This document shows positions 27,545 through 36,978 of a stretch of DNA of 64,000 nucleotides, one piece after another. The stretch spans positions 26,639 through 90,638 of the forward strand of contig JAKASR010000015.1 of NCBI GenBank assembly GCA_021818955.1, given 5' to 3'. The first letter of the stretch is position 1, and every line of letters begins with the position of its first letter. The translations under genes were made by a program, and so were the position numbers. The stretch is from Acidobacteriota bacterium (GTDB lineage: Bacteria > Acidobacteriota > Terriglobia > Terriglobales > SCQP01). The notes under the pieces were generated by a model. The model saw nothing but the letters and a program-made list of their open reading frames with translations, was not told the DNA's origin and did no database searches.

Positions 27545-29020
27545 TCAGTGCCAGCCGGCCTGTCCCCGCACCGACTCGATCAGCTTGCGGGAATCGTAGC
27601 CCACGCCGTCTTTGAAAACGATTTGCGGATGCTCGATGGCGCGGATGTTGGCGCCCAAATTGCCGCGCACCACCAGCAGGTCGGCGCGTTTTCCCGCCGC
27701 CACGGTGCCGATGGTGGCCAGGCGGCCGAGATAACGGGCGCCGTTATAGGTGGCGATATGCACCGCCTGGGCCGGGGAAAATCCGGCCTCAACCAGCAAC
27801 TCCAGTTCGCGCTCGTCGCCGAAGCCGGCCAGGTCGCCGCCGTAGCCGGTCGGATCTTCGCCCGCCAGCAGCAGCCCACCCGCCTGGGAAAAATCGCGCT
27901 CGAACCGCATTTCTTCTTTCAGCAGCCGGGGCCAAAGCGAATGCGCCTGGCCAGCGATGCGCGCCCGGGTGGTCAGGTAGGCCAAGCGCGCGGCAGGCAT
28001 CAGCGCCGGCAGCGCCCGGCTTTCAAACCGCATCGAGGGCCGGTTGGGCGCGAAGGTTTCAAACACCGGCAGGGTTGACGTTACGGCCACATGATGCCGC
28101 ACCAGCGCTAGAATCGTTCCTTGAATCCGCTTGCCGCTCACCCGCATGCCCGCCAGGGTTTTTTCCGTCAATGCCTGCGCAGGGCAGACGTCGGGGCGTT
28201 TGCCGGGATCGAATTCGGTATCCACCATCAGCCCGTGTTCGAGGTCGTCGATGCCCAGCCGCGCGGCTTCGCGAAAGCCGACCGCGCAGAGGTGGCCGGT
28301 GATTTTCGTCGAGTGCGCATGCGCCGCCCGGATGGCCGCCGCCAATTCGGCGCGGGTGATATGCATGTACGCCTTAAATGAAGTGGCGCCCTCTTGCGCC
28401 CAATAATTCACCATCCGGGTGGCGTCCGCCGGGCCGGTCAATTCGTGCATTTGCGGCGTATAGGCGCCTTGGCCTTCCAGATAGGGGCCGGTGATGTCGA
28501 AATCCGGCCCGGGAATGCGTCCGGCGTTGATGAGATGGCGGAGCTCCAGATCGGTGTAGGGTTCAATCGAGCCGGTGGTGCGGGCGGTGGTCACGCCGCA
28601 AGCCAGATAAAGCCGGGGAAAGCTGTAGCCCATTTCGCCATAGAGCGGCGGCTGCCCGCCCACCGGGTAAAACAAATGTTCGTGCAACAACACCAGGCCG
28701 GGCAGCACGGTATCGCCGTCCAGTTTCAAAATGCGGGCGCCGGGCGGAATGCGCACCTGCCCAGCGGGCCCGACGCCGGCAATGCGGCCGCGTACGATCA
28801 GGATGGTCTGGCCGGAGCGCGGCGGCGCTCCGCTGCCGTCCATCACCCGCGCCCCGGTCAGCGCTACCACCGGCGCTTCCACGGCGACATAGGGCCGCAC
28901 CGCGCGCGCAATCGGCGGCGGCCAGGCGCGGGGTTTTTGCGCGCCGGTGGGCGGCGCGGCCGCGCCGGCCAGCAGACCAATGCCCGTCATGACGCCGAAA
29001 AGCGGATGTCGTTTTCGCAT
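27545..29020 (-). CDS. Exported amidohydrolase
   Basis: 491 residues from the ATG at 29020; the frame stays open for 314 codons upstream but this extension is the antisense of the helicase gene. Signal peptide 'FGVMTGIGLLAGAAAPPTGA'. Amidohydrolase (imidazolonepropionase/prolidase-like) pattern: 'ALTGARVMDGSGAPP' at the start of the beta sandwich, 'VLPGLVLLHEHLFYP' in place of the usual HxH (reads HEH), 'SFKAYMHITRAEL' (Lys), 'KITGHLCAVGFREAARLG' (His), 'DDLEHGLM' (His), 'LLLAGEDPTGYGG' where the metal Asp is Glu-Asp, and 'AGKRADLLVVRGN' near the end. A periplasmic peptide- or cyclic-amide hydrolase is likely; the substrate is unknown. Confidence 0.87.
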   Translation of the reverse strand: MRKRHPLFGVMTGIGLLAGAAAPPTGAQKPRAWPPPIARAVRPYVAVEAPVVALTGARVMDGSGAPPRSGQTILIVRGRIAGVGPAGQVRIPPGARILKLDGDTVLPGLVLLHEHLFYPVGGQPPLYGEMGYSFPRLYLACGVTTARTTGSIEPYTDLELRHLINAGRIPGPDFDITGPYLEGQGAYTPQMHELTGPADATRMVNYWAQEGATSFKAYMHITRAELAAAIRAAHAHSTKITGHLCAVGFREAARLGIDDLEHGLMVDTEFDPGKRPDVCPAQALTEKTLAGMRVSGKRIQGTILALVRHHVAVTSTLPVFETFAPNRPSMRFESRALPALMPAARLAYLTTRARIAGQAHSLWPRLLKEEMRFERDFSQAGGLLLAGEDPTGYGGDLAGFGDERELELLVEAGFSPAQAVHIATYNGARYLGRLATIGTVAAGKRADLLVVRGNLGANIRAIEHPQIVFKDGVGYDSRKLIESVRGQAGWH

Positions 29021-29197
29021 GCTGCTGTCCCAGGGCTGAATGGAAATCACGGCCGCCGAAAATCGCCTTAACTTAGCATGAAATCGGCCGGGAATGGAGA
29101 GGACGACTGGAAGCCCGCGAGCGCCGCCGCCTTGGGCCGCCGCGCCGGCCGCGAGTTGCGTCCGGCCTCCGGCTACTTCCAGGCTACGATAGTGCTG

Positions 29198-31174
29198 ATG
29201 TCCGCTGGGAACGCGTCCGGCTCGTTTTACGATTTTTTCGGCCCGCGCGGCCGGCTGGCCCAAGTCTATCCCGGCTACGAATACCGCCGCGGGCAGTTGG
29301 AGATGGCCGAAGCGGTGGCGGCCGCGCTCGTCGAGCGCCGCCATTTGATTCTTGAGGCCGGCACCGGCACCGGCAAAACCCTGGGCTATCTGGTGCCGAT
29401 CGTGCGCAGCGGCCGCCGGGTGCTGATTTCCACCGGCACGCGCAATCTGCAGGAACAGCTCGTTTTCAAAGACATTCCCTGGCTGGAGCGCGCGCTCGAC
29501 CGCAAACTCAACGCCGTGCTGGTCAAAGGCCGAGGCAATTACGCCTGCCGCTGGAAAGTGCAGGAGTTGGAAAAGCAGCCGGCGCTGCTGGAACTGGAAG
29601 AGTTGGGCTGGTACGGGCGCATCCGCGAATGGGCCGGCGAGACCGCGGCCGGCGACCGCGCCGAACTGGATTTTTTGCCGGAAAACGCCCGCCTCTGGGA
29701 GCGGCTCAACGCCCGCCGTGAAACCTGCGCCGGGCAAAAATGCCCGCTCTTCGAGGCATGTTTCCTGACCACGCTGCGCCAGCAGGCCGCGCAAGCCGAC
29801 CTGGTGGTGGTCAACCATCATCTTTTCTTTGCCGACCTGACGCTCAAGCAGCGCGACCTGCCGGGCGTGCTGCCGCCCTACGAGGCGGTGTTGTTCGACG
29901 AAGCCCATGAGCTGGAAGAAATCGCCGGGCAATATTTCGGCCTCGGCCTGAGCAACTTCCAAATCGAGGATTTTTGCCGCGATCTGGCGCCGGCGCTGAA
30001 GCAGCGCGACCGCTGGCAGGAGGCCGCGAGCGCCGCCTCCCGCCTGCGCCTCAGCGCGGCGCAGTGGATGGAGGCGTTAACGGAAAAGGAAGGCCGTTTC
30101 CGCTTTCAGCGCCGCGCCGAATTTCTCGCCCGGCATGCCCTGGCGATCCGCCGCTCGCGCCGCGCGCTGGCCGCGCTCGACGGCTTGTTGCAGGTCGCCG
30201 CCGATCCCGAACTGCGTCCGCTGGCCCAGCGCTGCGCCGAGCTGGCCATTCGCCTGGAGTTTCTGCTCGAACACGACGAGGCCGGCATGGTGTATTGGTG
30301 CGAGCGCCGCGGCCGCGGGCTTTACCTGCAAGCCACGCCGATCGACGTCGGTCCCTATTTGCGCGAGTCGCTGCTGGCCACGGTGGATACGGTCATGCTC
30401 ACCTCGGCCACCTTGGCCGTGGACCGCGGCTTCGACTACATTCGCGGCCGCCTCGGCCTGGAGACTGCCCGCGAATGCCTGGTGGAGTCGCCGTTTGATG
30501 CCGCCCGCCAGGCGCTGCTGTATCTTCCGCCCGAGCTGCCCGACCCGCGCGCCCCGGAATTTTTTGCCGCCGCCGCCGCCGAAGTCGAAACCCTGCTGGC
30601 CGCCTCGCGCGGCCGCGCCTTTTTGCTCTTCACCAGCCATGAGCAGATGCGCCGCTTCCACCGGCATCTCGCCCCCCGGCTCGGCTTTCCCTGCCTGTTG
30701 CAGGGGGAGGCGCCGCGCCACCTCCTGCTCGAGCGCTACCGCCAAACCCCCGAAGCGGTGCTCTTCGCCACCAGCAGCTTCTGGCAGGGCGTGGACGTCC
30801 AGGGCGAGCAATTGAGCTGCGTCATCATCGACCGCCTGCCTTTCGCCGCGCCCGGCGATCCGGTGACCGAGGCGCGCATCGAGGCGCTGCGCCGCCAGGG
30901 ACGCAATCCCTTCGCCGAATTTCAGGTGCCCAGCGCGGTGCTGGCGCTCAAGCAGGGCTTCGGACGTCTTTTGCGCTCGCGCCGCGACCGCGGCGTGCTG
31001 GCGCTGCTCGATGTCCGCATCCGCCAGGCCGCCTACGGGCGCCGCTTTCTGGAATCGCTGCCGCCCTATCGCCTGACCCAATCGCTTGAGGAAGTGCGCG
31101 CCTTCTTCGCCCAGAGTCCAGCGACGCCCGCCGCCGCGCCGGTGGCCCCCGCCGCGCCGGTCGCTTCTCTATAG
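29198..31174 (+). CDS. dinG: DinG/XPD-family ATP-dependent helicase with iron-sulfur cluster
   Basis: 658 residues from the ATG at 29198; an in-frame ATG at 29078 would add 40 residues without family similarity, and TACGAT lies 7 nt before 29198. Superfamily 2 helicase: Walker A 'LEAGTGTGKTLGYLVP' near residue 50, DEAH box 'AVLFDEAHELEEIAG' near 235, motif VI region 'VLALKQGFGRLLRSRRDRG' near 590. Four cysteines for a [4Fe-4S] cluster lie between motifs I and II: one in 'NYACRWKV' and three in 'CAGQKCPLFEAC'. DNA repair/replication role as in DinG and YoaA; which of these is not decided. It reads outward from the divergent amidohydrolase. Confidence 0.92.
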   Translation: MSAGNASGSFYDFFGPRGRLAQVYPGYEYRRGQLEMAEAVAAALVERRHLILEAGTGTGKTLGYLVPIVRSGRRVLISTGTRNLQEQLVFKDIPWLERALDRKLNAVLVKGRGNYACRWKVQELEKQPALLELEELGWYGRIREWAGETAAGDRAELDFLPENARLWERLNARRETCAGQKCPLFEACFLTTLRQQAAQADLVVVNHHLFFADLTLKQRDLPGVLPPYEAVLFDEAHELEEIAGQYFGLGLSNFQIEDFCRDLAPALKQRDRWQEAASAASRLRLSAAQWMEALTEKEGRFRFQRRAEFLARHALAIRRSRRALAALDGLLQVAADPELRPLAQRCAELAIRLEFLLEHDEAGMVYWCERRGRGLYLQATPIDVGPYLRESLLATVDTVMLTSATLAVDRGFDYIRGRLGLETARECLVESPFDAARQALLYLPPELPDPRAPEFFAAAAAEVETLLAASRGRAFLLFTSHEQMRRFHRHLAPRLGFPCLLQGEAPRHLLLERYRQTPEAVLFATSSFWQGVDVQGEQLSCVIIDRLPFAAPGDPVTEARIEALRRQGRNPFAEFQVPSAVLALKQGFGRLLRSRRDRGVLALLDVRIRQAAYGRRFLESLPPYRLTQSLEEVRAFFAQSPATPAAAPVAPAAPVASL

Positions 31175-31277
31175 GGTGAGATTGGCAGGCGCCAGAAGCG
31201 GTACCGGCTGCTGATGTCTCGGGCGACTTCGAAGAAATAGCCTCAAGCCGGTCCAGGAATTAATTGCCCGCAGCCAT

Positions 31278-31312
31278 GCCCGCCCCGGCCGGGTTGGCGC
31301 GGGCTTCCTTTT
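31278..31312 (+). terminator. Candidate terminator after dinG
   Basis: GCCCGC (31278-31283) pairs with GCGGGC (31299-31304), with further GC pairs inside, followed by TTCCTTTT. About 100 bp after the dinG stop. Confidence 0.5.
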
Positions 31313-31370
31313 AGGTTCTTCTGCAATGGGACGGGAGGCTGGATGGAATGAGCGCCCGCGCCCGCAAGTC

Positions 31371-31393
31371 AATGCGGCCGTGCCGCATTTTTT
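31371..31393 (+). terminator. Strong rho-independent terminator
   Basis: ATGCGGC-CGT-GCCGCAT (31372-31388) is a perfect 7-bp stem with a 3-nt loop, followed by TTTTT. It lies in the convergent space between dinG and the deoxyhypusine synthase-like gene. The T-run is on the plus strand, so it stops plus-strand transcription; about 200 bp beyond dinG it would be a second-line terminator. Confidence 0.65.
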
Positions 31394-31419
31394 GAGCTGG
31401 CCGCTGCAATCACGGTTGT

Positions 31420-32505
31420 TTACTTCAGCCCCACCAACTCGTCCGCTTTCCAGGTATAAACCAGCCGCTTGCGCCGCGCCGCCAGCTTGCGTTGCAGGGC
31501 GTAGCCGGCCAGCAATGGCAGCGAGACCGAGGGCTCGACGAAACACATCGCCGTGGTCGCCTGCGAGCGGATCTTGCCCCAGCTCACGGCTTCTTTCAGG
31601 GTGCTGCCCGAGAGCCCGCCCCAGTGCGGATTATCGGCGGTCAACTGCACCGCATAGCTGTGCCCGCGCTCTTCGTGAAAGATGTAGGCCATCACCACCG
31701 AGTCGTTAATGTAGTTTTTCGGCACGCCGCCGGCGATATAGATGGCCGCCGTTTTTTTCGACTTCACCACGATCTGGGTCAGCTCGTAGTTGTCGCGAAT
31801 CGAGTCGATTGCCAGCCGCGGCCGGCCTTCCTGTTTGGCGCGATAGTAATGGTGCGTCAAGCCGATGCCGATGGAGGAATCGTTGATTGCCGGCACGAAC
31901 ATGGGCACGCCGCGGCGGTAGGCGGTGCGGACGATGGATTGCTCGTCGTCGAGCTTGGAGCCGACATATTCCATATAGGCGCGGGATGAATAATTGCCCG
32001 GCGGCAGCTCGTCCGCCAACTCACCCAGCCAGGTGTCGGTGGCGATGAATTTTTCTTCGTCCACGTAAGTGTCGTAGATGCGGTCGATCAGCAGCGCGTG
32101 CAGCTTGGCGTCGTCGGCCGCCGGGTCGCCCTCATAATGGCCCCAGCCGCGCGCCTGGTAAATATCCTGATAGAGAATGGCGCCGGTGGAAACGATGACG
32201 TCGATATAGCCGCCGGCCACCAGGTCGCGCAGCACCTTGCGCAATCCGGCGGCGATCAGCGGTCCCGCGAGGCCCAGCATCACCGTTGGCCGGGCGCGGT
32301 CGGCGTAGAGGTTGCGCAGCACTTCCGCGCAGAGTCCCAGATTGCGCGCCTGCACCGAAGCGCCGCGCATCGCCTCGACCAGGTCGGCGACCGAGCTGAC
32401 GCGATCGAAATCCACCGGCGCGATGCGTTTTTGCAAAAAGCGGCGCTTGGCGCGGGCGTCAATCGGCCCCGCGCCGGGAATGGTGATGGCTTGGCTTTTC
32501 GACAT
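31420..32505 (-). CDS. Deoxyhypusine synthase-like protein
   Basis: 361 residues, typical length. The family in eukaryotes and archaea transfers an aminobutyl group from spermidine, via NAD and a catalytic lysine, to a lysine of eIF5A/aIF5A. Here the lysine block is 'IYIAGGVPKNYINDSVVMAY' (about residues 270-290), with 'LSGSTLKEAVSWGKI' (about 310-325) for substrate binding and 'IVSTGAILYQDIYQA' (about 105-120) at the NAD site. Bacteria lack eIF5A hypusination, so bacterial members probably work in polyamine metabolism (for example homospermidine formation) or modify another target. GGAAGAAGG precedes the ATG. It lies 64 bp after an uncharacterised gene on the same strand. Confidence 0.9.
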   Translation of the reverse strand: MSKSQAITIPGAGPIDARAKRRFLQKRIAPVDFDRVSSVADLVEAMRGASVQARNLGLCAEVLRNLYADRARPTVMLGLAGPLIAAGLRKVLRDLVAGGYIDVIVSTGAILYQDIYQARGWGHYEGDPAADDAKLHALLIDRIYDTYVDEEKFIATDTWLGELADELPPGNYSSRAYMEYVGSKLDDEQSIVRTAYRRGVPMFVPAINDSSIGIGLTHHYYRAKQEGRPRLAIDSIRDNYELTQIVVKSKKTAAIYIAGGVPKNYINDSVVMAYIFHEERGHSYAVQLTADNPHWGGLSGSTLKEAVSWGKIRSQATTAMCFVEPSVSLPLLAGYALQRKLAARRKRLVYTWKADELVGLK

Positions 32506-32569
32506 GGCCTTCTTCCGGTTACGGCGTCAGGTTTGAGTCTAAACGATTTCCGCGCGCCGCCGCGCCCCC

Positions 32570-33313
32570 TTAGCGCCGCCGCCGCCGCTCGCGCTGGCGA
32601 TAGATTTCAAGCGTCTGCCCGCGATTTGGCGGATAGATTTTTTCCAGCGTGCGCAGCCGCAGTTGCAATGCCTCCGGCGGCAGTGGCGGCTGTTCGTCGC
32701 GGCCGTCGAACAGGTCTTCGTAATAGATATCCATGAACAGCGCGCCCAGATAGAGTCCGAGCGCGTCGGTTTCGGCGGTGCGCAAATAATTTTGCCAGGC
32801 CTCGCCTTCCCGCACCGGCCCGCCGTCTTCGGTTTTGACCTGTTTGCGCCAGTCCCAGGCGTCGGGCGTGATCTCGCCCGCCGGCGTCTGATTCCATTGC
32901 TCGGCCAGCAGTTGCTGGAAGTCGTCGCGCGGCGGCGGCTGCAGGGCCGCCAGATAGGCGATCTTGTCGTAAAACTCCATCGCCATGCCGTACACGTCGT
33001 TGGCGAAAAATTCGTAGCTGATGATGCCCAGCGCTCCCTGGTTGCGGAAATCGAGATGATGGCAGAGTTCGCTGCGTTCTTCGGCTTCGGCCTTGGGCTC
33101 GGTGGCGATGCTGACGCCGCGGCGCTGCTTGACGATCCAGGGGACGAAATAGATGGCGCAGCGGCCCAGGCGCGGCACCAGCGAGGCGGGCACGGCGGAC
33201 ACCAGGCGCTCCAGCGGCAGCCAGACCGGTTCGTTGCCGGCCAAGCCGAAGGTGAGCCCGTTATCGGCGGTGCGCGCCGCCTGCGAGCGCAACATCTGCT
33301 CCACGGTCATCAT
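32570..33313 (-). CDS. Conserved-looking hypothetical protein next to deoxyhypusine synthase-like gene
   Basis: 247 residues from the ATG at 33313 (a longer frame to 33349 adds 12 residues; ATG at 33310 is adjacent). No signal peptide or membrane helix. Features: 'GRCAIYFVPWIVKQRRGVSI' region near 70, 'RSELCHHLDFRNQGALGIIS' near 95, 'EFFANDVYGMAMEFYDKIAYL' part near 115, acidic 'LFMDIYYEDLFDGRDEQPPL' near 205, and a basic tail 'RQRERRRRR'. I do not recognise a family. The same orientation and 64-bp gap suggest co-transcription with the deoxyhypusine synthase-like gene, so a related role or a substrate relation is possible. Confidence 0.75.
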   Translation of the reverse strand: MMTVEQMLRSQAARTADNGLTFGLAGNEPVWLPLERLVSAVPASLVPRLGRCAIYFVPWIVKQRRGVSIATEPKAEAEERSELCHHLDFRNQGALGIISYEFFANDVYGMAMEFYDKIAYLAALQPPPRDDFQQLLAEQWNQTPAGEITPDAWDWRKQVKTEDGGPVREGEAWQNYLRTAETDALGLYLGALFMDIYYEDLFDGRDEQPPLPPEALQLRLRTLEKIYPPNRGQTLEIYRQRERRRRR

Positions 33314-33452
33314 GTTGAAAGTGTAACGAAACCTTGCGCCGCTCGCCAAAACGCGCCGGCCCGGGCGGCAAAAATTTATTCCCGCAACATTGAGAATCGG
33401 CCTGCCACCGCCGGGCGGCGGGATTCACCTCCCTTGCAATCATTCGGTTACT

Positions 33453-34652
33453 ATGGGTTTTTCGATGGACAAAACCATGCGAGTCGGTAATTCCTGGAAT
33501 CGCCGCGAATGGGCCCGCGGTTTGCTCGGCGGAGGCGGCGGCGCGCTCTGGGGCGCATCCGCGATCAGTGCGGCCGCCCCAGGCGGGGTGGCCGCAGCCG
33601 GCGCGCCAGGCTGGTTGGACGCGCGCGAATTTGGCGCGCGCGGCGACGGCAAGCACGACGACACCCGCGCCTTGCAGCGGGCGCTGGATGCGGCTGGCCA
33701 GCACCGCGGTGCGGTCTTCGTCCCGCCCGGCGTCTACCTCTGCGGTCATCTGCGCTGTCATCCCAATACCGCCCTGATCGGCATTCCCGCCTGGGATTAT
33801 CGCGGCCCCGCGGGAACGGTGTTGAAGCTGGCCGATCCCCAGGCCGCCTGCCTGCTCGACATCACTCGCGCGCATGGCTTGACGCTATCCGGCCTGGCGC
33901 TCGATGGCGGCGGCTTGGGCCGCCAGGTGCATGGCATCTGGCTGAATAATCCCGCCTATCTGCGCGAAGACAGTTTTCGCATCGACACCTGCCAGGTCGT
34001 CCGCTTCAGCGGCGACGGCGTGAATTTGACTCGCGCCTGGTGTTTTTCCGTCCGCCACTCCATGCTCGCCTATAACGGCGGCGATGGATTAAGCCTGCGC
34101 GGCTGGGATGGCTTCATTCTCGACAACTGGTTTTCCGGCAACCGCCGCGCCGGCTTTGCCGCGCGCCAGGAAAACGCCTCCGTCACCTTCACCGCCAATC
34201 GCGTCGAGTGGAATCACGAAGAGAACCTGCTCATCGCCGGCGGCGATGGCTACCAGATCAACGGCAACTTTTTCGACCGCGCCGGAAACTGTGCCGTCGC
34301 CTTGCGCCGGCGCGGACGCGTGCCCTGCACGCAAATCACCCTGACCGGCAACTTCCTCAAGCGCAGCGGCAAGTTCGCCCAGCCCGGCAGCTACGATTCC
34401 GCGCAACTGTTCCTCGATCGCGCCCGCGGCGTCACTTGCACCGGCAATAGCCTCGAAGCCGGCCGCGACGATGGCGGCCAAGGCCGTTGGAGCCCTTCCT
34501 TTGGCATCGTCTACCGGGGCCTGGAGGATTGCGTCATTCAAAACAATGTCCTCTATCAGGCGGCGCTCGAACGCCTGCTGGTGGATTTAGGCGGCCCGGG
34601 GAATGGCAGCCTCATCGGTCCCAATCCCGGCCGCCTGCTGACCGTAAGCTAA
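33453..34652 (+). CDS. Tat-exported right-handed beta-helix (pectate lyase-like) protein
   Basis: About 399 residues from the ATG at 33453 (33465 also possible). Twin-arginine signal 'WNRREWARGLLGGGGGAL' followed by an Ala-rich hydrophobic stretch, cleavage near 'AAAPGG'. The mature protein opens with 'DAREFGARGDGKHDDTRALQ', the entry motif of pectate-lyase-3/GH28-like beta helices, continues with 'VFVPPGVYLCGHL' and then shows successive beta-helix coils with stacked Asn ('VTFTANRVEWNHEENLLIAG', 'YQINGNFFDRAGNCAVAL', 'ITLTGNFLKRSGKF', 'CVIQNNVLYQAALE'). A polysaccharide lyase or hydrolase is likely; catalytic residues cannot be assigned. It starts a plus-strand series ahead of hyuA (65 bp gap). 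Confidence 0.85.
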   Translation: MGFSMDKTMRVGNSWNRREWARGLLGGGGGALWGASAISAAAPGGVAAAGAPGWLDAREFGARGDGKHDDTRALQRALDAAGQHRGAVFVPPGVYLCGHLRCHPNTALIGIPAWDYRGPAGTVLKLADPQAACLLDITRAHGLTLSGLALDGGGLGRQVHGIWLNNPAYLREDSFRIDTCQVVRFSGDGVNLTRAWCFSVRHSMLAYNGGDGLSLRGWDGFILDNWFSGNRRAGFAARQENASVTFTANRVEWNHEENLLIAGGDGYQINGNFFDRAGNCAVALRRRGRVPCTQITLTGNFLKRSGKFAQPGSYDSAQLFLDRARGVTCTGNSLEAGRDDGGQGRWSPSFGIVYRGLEDCVIQNNVLYQAALERLLVDLGGPGNGSLIGPNPGRLLTVS

Positions 34653-34717
34653 AACCAGCTAAACTCCGGCTGGGGCGAGCTGAAACGGGATCGGTTGCCG
34701 ATCCTCTTTTTCTCCGC

Positions 34718-36697
34718 ATGCGTATTGCCATTGATACCGGCGGCACATTCACCGACTGCCTGCGCGAGCACGCGGGGCGGATTGATGCGCTCAAGCTGCC
34801 TTCGACGCCCGGCGATCCGGCACGGGCCATCCTCGCCGCCTTGCGCCAACTCGAAGCCGCTCCCGATTGCGAAATCCGCCACGGCACCACGGTGGGCACC
34901 AATACGCTGCTCGAGCGCAGCGGCGCTCGCGTCGCGCTGGTGACCACCGCCGGGTTTGAAGACGTCATCGAGATCGGGCGCCAGGCCCGCCGCGATCTTT
35001 ACAACTGGCTGGCCGAGCCTGAGCCGTGCTTGGTGGCCAGGCGCATGCGCCTGGGCGTGGACGAGCGCGTTGCGCCCGGCCCGGGAGGCCGTGGACGCGT
35101 GCGGACACCCCTGCGCCCGGCCGAGCTGCGCCGCCTCCGGTCGCGGCTGCGCGCGCTGCATCCGGAAAGCATCGCCGTCTCGCTGCTGTTTTCCTTTGCT
35201 TATCCCGCGCACGAGCGCGCCATTGCCGCCGCCCTGGCCGGCCTGGGCGTGCCGCTGTCGCTGTCGCATCAGGTGCTGCCCGAGTTCCGCGAATACGAGC
35301 GCGCCACCGCGACCGTGATCAATGCGTATCTTGCGCCGCGTATGCGGCATTACCTGCGCAATCTGGAAGCGGCGGTGTCGCGCGGCTGGCCGCGGGCGCG
35401 GCTGCAGGTGATGCAATCGTCGGGCGGCATCTTGAGCGCGGCGGCGGCCGCGCGCGAGCCGGTGCGGACGCTGCTTTCCGGCCCCGCCGGCGGCGTGCTG
35501 GGCGCCTGGCGCGTGGCGCGACAGGCCGGGTTGCGCCAGGTCTTGTGTTTTGACATGGGCGGCACTTCCACCGATGTGGCCTTGATCGCCGCCCCCGGCC
35601 CGCGTCCGGCGGTGGAATCGGTGATTGCCGGGTTGCCGGTCGCCGTGCCCATGCTCGAAATCCATACCGTCGGCGCCGGCGGCGGCTCGATTGGCTGGCG
35701 CGACCGCGGCGGCGCCTGGCAGGCCGGCCCGCGTTCCGCCGGCGCCGATCCCGGCCCCATCGCCTATGGACGCGGCGGCCGGGAGCTCACCGTCACCGAT
35801 GCCCACCTGCTCTTGGGCCATCTGCCCGGCCGCCTGGCTGCGGGGCTGGAACTCGACCGCGAGCGCGTGGCGGCGGCCTTCGCGCGCGCCGCGCGCGCCG
35901 ATAAAATCGTCCCCGAAGCCCTGGCCGAGGCCCTGCTGCGTCTGGCCGAGGCGCGCATGGAAAAAGCTTTGCGCGTGGTTTCACTCGAGCGCGGCCATGA
36001 TCCTCGCGGCTTTGCTTTATTGGCCTTCGGCGGCGCCGGGCCGCTGCACGCCTGCGCGCTGGCGCGCGCTTTGGGCATGCGCCGCGTGCTGGTGCCGCGC
36101 CTCTGCGGGCTGCTCTCCGCCTACGGAATGCTCGCCGCCGATTGGGTGCGCGATGAGTCGCGCACCGTCATGCTCGCGCCCGACCCGGCGCTCATCGAGC
36201 CGCATTTGCGCGAGCTCGAGCGCGCCGCCCGCGCCATGCTCCATCGCGAAGGCCCGGCCAAGACCAACGCCGGCCTCGCGCTGCCCTCCGTCGATCTGCG
36301 CTACCGCGGCCAGGGCTATGAATTGAATCTCGATTGGGGACCGGATTTTGTCGCCCGCTTTCATCGCGCCCATCGGCGGCGCTACGGCTATGCCGACCCG
36401 CGCCGCGCGGTCGAAGTGGCGGGCGTGCGCCTGCGCCTGATTGCCGCCGCCCCGCCTCTGCCCGCGCCGCCACGCTCGCGTCCGTCTCGCGCCGCCCCGC
36501 CGCAACCCCTCGAGCGCCGCCGCGTTTTTCTTCAAGGACGTTGGCGGCTCACGCCGGTTTATGAGCGCGAAACGCTCGCTCCCGGTCAGCGCCTGCCCGG
36601 CCCGGCGCTCGTGTTTGAGTACAGCGCCACCACCTTGATCGAGCCCGGCTGGCAGGCGCGCGTCAACCCCCGCGGCGATCTGCTGCTGGAGCGATAA
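34718..36697 (+). CDS. hyuA: Hydantoinase/oxoprolinase subunit A (ATP-dependent)
   Basis: 659 residues from the ATG at 34718; the upstream open frame (to 34487) overlaps the beta-helix gene and is rejected. HyuA family: 'IAIDTGGTFTDCLREHAG' at the N-terminus, 'HGTTVGTNTLLERSGA' near residue 55, 'VTTAGFEDVIEIGRQARR' near 78, 'SGPAGGVLGAWRVAR' near 255, and the ASKHA phosphate motif 'CFDMGGTSTDVALI' near 280. With HyuB it forms an ATP-using ring-opening enzyme for hydantoins, 5-oxoproline or related lactams, or an acetone-carboxylase-like enzyme. hyuB follows on the same strand after about 280 bp, so the pair may use separate promoters. Confidence 0.92.
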   Translation: MRIAIDTGGTFTDCLREHAGRIDALKLPSTPGDPARAILAALRQLEAAPDCEIRHGTTVGTNTLLERSGARVALVTTAGFEDVIEIGRQARRDLYNWLAEPEPCLVARRMRLGVDERVAPGPGGRGRVRTPLRPAELRRLRSRLRALHPESIAVSLLFSFAYPAHERAIAAALAGLGVPLSLSHQVLPEFREYERATATVINAYLAPRMRHYLRNLEAAVSRGWPRARLQVMQSSGGILSAAAAAREPVRTLLSGPAGGVLGAWRVARQAGLRQVLCFDMGGTSTDVALIAAPGPRPAVESVIAGLPVAVPMLEIHTVGAGGGSIGWRDRGGAWQAGPRSAGADPGPIAYGRGGRELTVTDAHLLLGHLPGRLAAGLELDRERVAAAFARAARADKIVPEALAEALLRLAEARMEKALRVVSLERGHDPRGFALLAFGGAGPLHACALARALGMRRVLVPRLCGLLSAYGMLAADWVRDESRTVMLAPDPALIEPHLRELERAARAMLHREGPAKTNAGLALPSVDLRYRGQGYELNLDWGPDFVARFHRAHRRRYGYADPRRAVEVAGVRLRLIAAAPPLPAPPRSRPSRAAPPQPLERRRVFLQGRWRLTPVYERETLAPGQRLPGPALVFEYSATTLIEPGWQARVNPRGDLLLER

Positions 36698-36966
36698 GCC
36701 GGCGCTCCCAGCCGCTGGCTTTTCCAGGCATGGGCGTCGGCGGCAATCCTCGGTTCTATAGACGAAAAAAGGCACTTGACCGCGCATTTTCCGCAAGCGC
36801 GCGGGTTGCCGATGCGGCCAGCAACGCCAGCCGCGCCGGACGGTTTCCGCAATCCCCCCGCCGCTGGCCCGCTGGGCTCGTTGCCGCGGTTTCGCCGGCG
36901 CTTCTAGCGTAATTTTCGGGCTTGCCATGGATGTTTGCAGCTACTTCCCGGGGTTGCGGAACGCGC

Positions 36967-36972
36967 TATACT
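36967..36972 (+). promoter_or_regulatory. -10 element TATACT of hyuB (leaderless)
   Basis: TATACT ends 6 nt before the hyuB ATG (36979), so the expected transcription start coincides with the start codon. No Shine-Dalgarno sequence is present. The remaining space after hyuA (36698-36966) shows no other feature. Confidence 0.5.
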
Positions 36973-36978
36973 CCCCGC

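Noticed and set aside
27545..29962. 805-residue version of the amidohydrolase
   Set aside because: The first 314 residues are antisense to dinG; the signal peptide at 29020 marks the real start.
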